The notes beneath the pieces are model-generated. The model saw only the letters and a list, made by a program, of their open reading frames with translations, searched no databases and had not been told where the DNA came from. Positions 5,639 through 7,591 of a DNA stretch of 7,591 nucleotides are shown here, one piece after another. A program made the position numbers and the translations under genes. This DNA comes from Gulosibacter sediminis (GTDB taxonomy: Bacteria > Actinomycetota > Actinomycetes > Actinomycetales > Microbacteriaceae). The stretch lies in contig NZ_JACXJG010000022.1 of NCBI RefSeq assembly GCF_014904065.1, positions 22,128-29,718 of the forward strand. The letters are read 5' to 3'. Positions within the stretch are counted from its first letter, which is position 1; every line of letters begins with the position of its first letter.

Positions 5639-6235
5639 TCATGACGTGCGGCCGGCTGTCTGCACATCCGCCGGAAATGGGCCGGATGTGCGCGAACGCC
5701 AAACTCGCGGCGTCACGCAACGTCGTGCTCGCGAATGGTTGACGCCGCTATGGCGGTACTCAGTGCCGTCATAGCGTCGTTCCACGAGGCCGAAGTCGAC
5801 CAAGTATCTGCGGAGCACCGCGACGTCGTCGTGGAACTTGGATAGACGCTCGTTCATCTCGGTCTCGGAGAGCGTTTCGTCGTGAGCGATGACCTGGTCG
5901 CGAACCCAGCGTAGAAGCGCACCTCGCTCGCTCGGAGTTGCCGGATAGGTGCCGATGCGCCCATCGACGAGAAAACGTTGAATCCCGGTTTTGGCCTCGC
6001 GCTTACCCTCGCTAAGTAGCTCTGGAAACACTGACGGCGTCAGCGTCAGCGCGCCGTCGGTGGCCAACTCAGCGATGCCCGAGTTCACGATCGCGCTCAC
6101 CACGTGTCGGGTGCGTGACGGCGAAAGCCCAAGGGAATCTGGGTGGACTGTTTCGTCGAGCAGCAGCCGCCCGGCGACCTGACGCGTCTGTTCATTGACA
6201 AAGAGCGCGATGACATTGCGCCACTGGTGAGTCAT
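5639..6235 (-). CDS. DUF2087-domain winged-helix transcriptional regulator
   Basis: Encodes 198 aa from ATG 6235, which follows a GAGAGGAAG ribosome binding site; an in-frame ATG at 6262 precedes that site and is less likely. Residues 1-75 look like an ArsR-type helix-turn-helix (LGLSPSRTRHVVSAIVNSG, 35-53, then a short wing). Residues 86-161 match DUF2087: FLVDGRIGTYP (88-98), LLRWVRDQV (107-115), then ETEMNERLSKFHDDVAVLRR (124-143) and YLVDFGLVERR (144-154). DUF2087 proteins are presumed regulators; no ligand is known to me. The domain would normally end near YRHS (160-163), but the frame continues for about 35 Arg/Ser/Pro-rich residues without homology, over a cluster of inverted repeats, which may reflect an ancestral stop lost by frameshift or insertion. 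Third-position G+C is visibly lower than in aspC or murB, hinting at transfer. Confidence 0.82.
   Translation of the reverse strand: MTHQWRNVIALFVNEQTRQVAGRLLLDETVHPDSLGLSPSRTRHVVSAIVNSGIAELATDGALTLTPSVFPELLSEGKREAKTGIQRFLVDGRIGTYPATPSERGALLRWVRDQVIAHDETLSETEMNERLSKFHDDVAVLRRYLVDFGLVERRYDGTEYRHSGVNHSRARRCVTPRVWRSRTSGPFPADVQTAGRTS
5662..5774. repeat. Cluster of three inverted repeats in the DUF2087 gene 3' end
   Basis: Three separate inverted repeats lie within 113 bp. GCACATCCG at 5662-5670 pairs perfectly with 5683-5691 (12-nt loop). GCGGCGTCA at 5707-5715 pairs perfectly with 5740-5748 (24-nt loop). An imperfect 13-bp palindrome at 5748-5760 and 5762-5774 (CTATGGCGGTACT against its partner, 11 of 13 identical) folds completely if two G-U pairs are allowed on the plus strand. 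They span the non-conserved C-terminal tail of the regulator and the end of its domain. Confidence 0.55.
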
Positions 6236-6365
6236 GGATGACACTTCCTCTCGTACCGGCATTTCACCCGCGTTCGGCTCGCAATAGCAAACCCGGCCGC
6301 AGCATCCGGCGGTCGGTTCGAGGGCAACCTCGCATCGGCATGTGGAGGTGGCGGCGGTTTTGTCG

Positions 6366-6371
6366 TAAACT
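6366..6371 (+). promoter_or_regulatory. Possible -10 element of the tRNA-Trp gene
   Basis: TAAACT (TAnnnT type) lies about 37 bp before the mature tRNA 5' end, leaving a short precursor leader with a small hairpin at 6384-6398 (CGCGCA / TGCGCG). No good -35 is seen at 16-18 nt spacing. The 172-bp interval 6236-6407 between the divergent DUF2087 gene and the tRNA holds nothing else I can support. Confidence 0.3.
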
Positions 6372-6407
6372 GTCTGGGTTGCCCGCGCAGTATGCGCGAC
6401 GTGACGT

Positions 6408-6480
<73 letters not shown>

Positions 6481-6486
6481 CAGCCA

Positions 6487-6515
6487 CGGGCCGTGCGGAG
6501 TGCACGGCCCGTTTT
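6487..6515 (+). terminator. Rho-independent terminator after tRNA-Trp
   Basis: A perfect 10-bp stem, CGGGCCGTGC (6487-6496) with GCACGGCCCG (6502-6511), closes a GGAGT loop and is followed directly by TTTT (6512-6515). It separates the tRNA transcript from secE, which has its own promoter. Confidence 0.9.
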
Positions 6516-6555
6516 GCATCTCGGCTGGTTTTGCGGGGCAATCGGGCTCGCGTTA

Positions 6556-6584
6556 TCGACAAGGTTGTCGCTGTGACGTAGGCT
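6556..6584 (+). promoter_or_regulatory. Promoter of secE(-nusG)
   Basis: TCGACA (6556-6561, five of six bases of TTGACA) and TAGGCT (6579-6584, TAnnnT) are separated by exactly 17 nt. This is the best vegetative-type promoter in the window. The start site should be near 6590, giving a leader of about 75 nt. Confidence 0.65.
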
Positions 6585-6586
6585 GA

Positions 6587-6611
6587 TGCAGTTGCCAAAA
6601 GGCATACTGCA
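6587..6611 (+). promoter_or_regulatory. Hairpin at the 5' end of the secE mRNA leader
   Basis: TGCAGTTGCC (6587-6596) pairs with 6601-6611 around an AAAA tetraloop with one bulged T: ten base pairs in all. It starts at about the predicted transcription start. No T-tract follows, so it is not a terminator. It may protect the 5' end of the mRNA or bind a regulator (inference). Confidence 0.5.
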
Positions 6612-6664
6612 GTGCGCCCAAAATCCGGTTCGTGCCGCATATCCAAGCTTCGAAAGGGATCCGC

Positions 6665-7390
6665 GTGGCCACAGGCACGTCTGATGACGAGCGTGACGAC
6701 GACCTCACCAACAGCACCGAACCAAGCGGTGACGAGGCCGACGCTTTGGACGAGACGCTTGATGCGGAGGCGGCCGACGAGTCGGCTGTGAGCGAAGCTG
6801 ACGAAGACGCCGATGACGAGGCTGACGCCGAAGCCGAGGCTGATGAGGACGCGGGTGACAGTGATGCTGATGCCGAGGACGACGACGCTGACGACAGCGA
6901 CGCCGACGACGCTGACGACGCTGACTCGGACGACGCGAAGTCTGACGCCAAGAAGGATGCTGCGGTAGTCGCATCCGGCAAGGGCAAGAAGGCGAAGCGC
7001 GGCGAGAAGACCTCAGCCAAGGGCGCCGCTGTTGAGGCATCGAAGAAGACGAGCAAGCAGAAGAACGACAAGAAGGACGCTGGCGAGAAGCGCGGCCTTC
7101 GCAAGTTCTTCAGTGAAGTCGTCATCGAGCTGAAGAAGGTCGTCACCCCGACCCGCCAGGAACTCTGGCGCTACGTCGGCGTCGTGATCGCGTTCCTCAT
7201 CATCATGATGCTGCTCGTGATGCTCTTCGACTGGATCTTCGGCTTCGCCTCCTCGTGGGTGTTTGGCAACGGCCAGTCGCTGTTCCCCGAGGACTGGTTC
7301 CAGGGCGGCGATCCGACCCAGACGCCGGTGCCCACCGAGACCGTCCTGCCGACCGAGTCGGTTGACCCGACCGCGACGGCGACCCCGTAA
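6665..7390 (+). CDS. secE: Preprotein translocase subunit SecE with long acidic N-terminal and Pro/Thr C-terminal extensions
   Basis: Encodes 241 aa. GTG 6665 is chosen because AAAGGGA (6653-6659) lies 5 nt upstream; a GTG at 6632 lacks a site. SecE clamps SecY in the plasma membrane as part of the SecYEG channel. The conserved core is residues 144-201: GLRKFFSEVVIELKKVVTPT, with the amphipathic surface helix, then WRYVGVVIAFLIIMMLLVML (168-187) as the transmembrane helix, and DWIFG. Residues 6-92 are an Asp/Glu/Ala/Ser stretch with no Lys or Arg between R10 and K92. Residues 93-143 switch to a Lys-rich linker. After the membrane helix, 202-241 form an external Pro/Thr-rich tail (TPVPTETVLPTESVDPTATA). 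Bacterial SecE ranges from about 60 to 160 aa, so this is long; acidic N-terminal extensions are known in Actinobacteria. nusG follows after 88 bp. Confidence 0.93.
   Translation: MATGTSDDERDDDLTNSTEPSGDEADALDETLDAEAADESAVSEADEDADDEADAEAEADEDAGDSDADAEDDDADDSDADDADDADSDDAKSDAKKDAAVVASGKGKKAKRGEKTSAKGAAVEASKKTSKQKNDKKDAGEKRGLRKFFSEVVIELKKVVTPTRQELWRYVGVVIAFLIIMMLLVMLFDWIFGFASSWVFGNGQSLFPEDWFQGGDPTQTPVPTETVLPTESVDPTATATP
6881..6930 (+). repeat. Low-complexity GACGACGCT-type repeat inside secE
   Basis: Imperfect tandem iterations of GACGAC/GCTGAC units encode the densest Asp/Ala part of the SecE acidic region (about residues 73-89). The surrounding 6740-6940 stretch is a looser version. Replication slippage here would change length in steps of three without breaking the frame. 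Confidence 0.55.
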
Positions 7391-7478
7391 TCCCCAAGTC
7401 GCGGCGCCACACGCCCGCGCGTCCGACACAGACCGAGCGGCCGTCGCGCCGCAATTCGATGAAGTGAGTTGAACTACC

Positions 7479-7591
7479 GTGGCTGACGAAACCCAGCTTC
7501 CCGAGCAGAACGAGACCGAGCTCGACGCCGTGAACGAGGCTCCCCAGAGCCAGGACGCGCCTGTCGAGGCCGAGGCTAACGACGTCGAGAC
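7479..7591 (+). CDS. nusG: Transcription termination/antitermination factor NusG, N-terminal part (truncated by window edge)
   Basis: An open frame runs from GTG 7479 to the window end without a stop; 37 residues are visible, starting MADETQLPEQNETELDAVNE. GAAGTGAG at 7461-7468 is a reasonable ribosome binding site, 10 nt upstream. The visible part contains 12 Asp/Glu and no Lys or Arg: the disordered acidic extension that precedes the NGN domain in actinobacterial NusG. The assignment rests on position, because secE-nusG order is highly conserved, and on this extension; the NGN and KOW domains lie outside the window. NusG binds RNA polymerase and modulates pausing, elongation and Rho termination. 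The 88-bp gap after secE shows no terminator, so co-transcription from the secE promoter is likely. Confidence 0.82.
   Translation, partial: MADETQLPEQNETELDAVNEAPQSQDAPVEAEANDVE

Noticed and set aside
4781..5644. 287-codon plus-strand frame opposite aspC
   Set aside because: Antisense shadow of the aminotransferase with low-complexity Gly/Arg/Val/Asp content and no ribosome binding site.
6632..6664. Upstream GTG start for secE at 6632
   Set aside because: No ribosome binding site in front of it, whereas GTG 6665 has AAAGGGA at good distance.

Overview
The window is very G+C-rich (about two-thirds by eye). Coding regions strongly prefer G or C at third positions, GTG starts are common, and the gene order is hadA-hadB-murB / aspC / tRNA-Trp / secE / nusG. 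This arrangement is typical of Actinobacteria. The secE and nusG products with long acidic N-termini, the HadAB-type dehydratase pair and the MarR/DUF2087 regulators fit Microbacteriaceae or a close relative. That family placement is inference; no marker here is diagnostic on its own.

Layout. (1) Positions 1-520 hold two minus-strand genes: the 5' end of a probable MarR-family regulator, whose promoter lies in a striking A+T-rich island, and a tiny one-helix membrane protein. (2) A plus-strand block runs from 521 to 4336: a class II glutamine amidotransferase; an intergenic region with a large, internally structured inverted pair; the tightly packed hadA-hadB-murB unit (2-bp gap, then an ATGA overlap); and a membrane-anchored protein of unknown function. 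A strong hairpin that includes the last stop codon closes this block. (3) The minus-strand genes aspC (class I/II aminotransferase) and a DUF2087/winged-helix regulator converge on that hairpin. (4) The plus strand resumes with tRNA-Trp(CCA) and a T-tailed terminator, then secE with a consensus-like promoter and a leader hairpin, then the start of nusG, which continues past the window end.

Functional picture. This is mostly core housekeeping: fatty acid elongation (HadA/HadB dehydratase), peptidoglycan precursor synthesis (MurB), amino-acid transamination, tRNA-Trp, protein export (SecE) and transcription elongation (NusG). Several starts (marR, the small membrane protein, hadA, aspC) lie 6-8 nt behind a -10-like hexamer, which suggests leaderless mRNAs.

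I found no convincing new multigene system. The observations most worth checking are the paired hairpin element at 1465-1546, whose two copies differ by an exactly compensatory base-pair change; a cluster of three inverted repeats at the 3' end of the DUF2087 gene; that gene's place between aspC and tRNA-Trp; and the very long acidic and Pro/Thr extensions on SecE.
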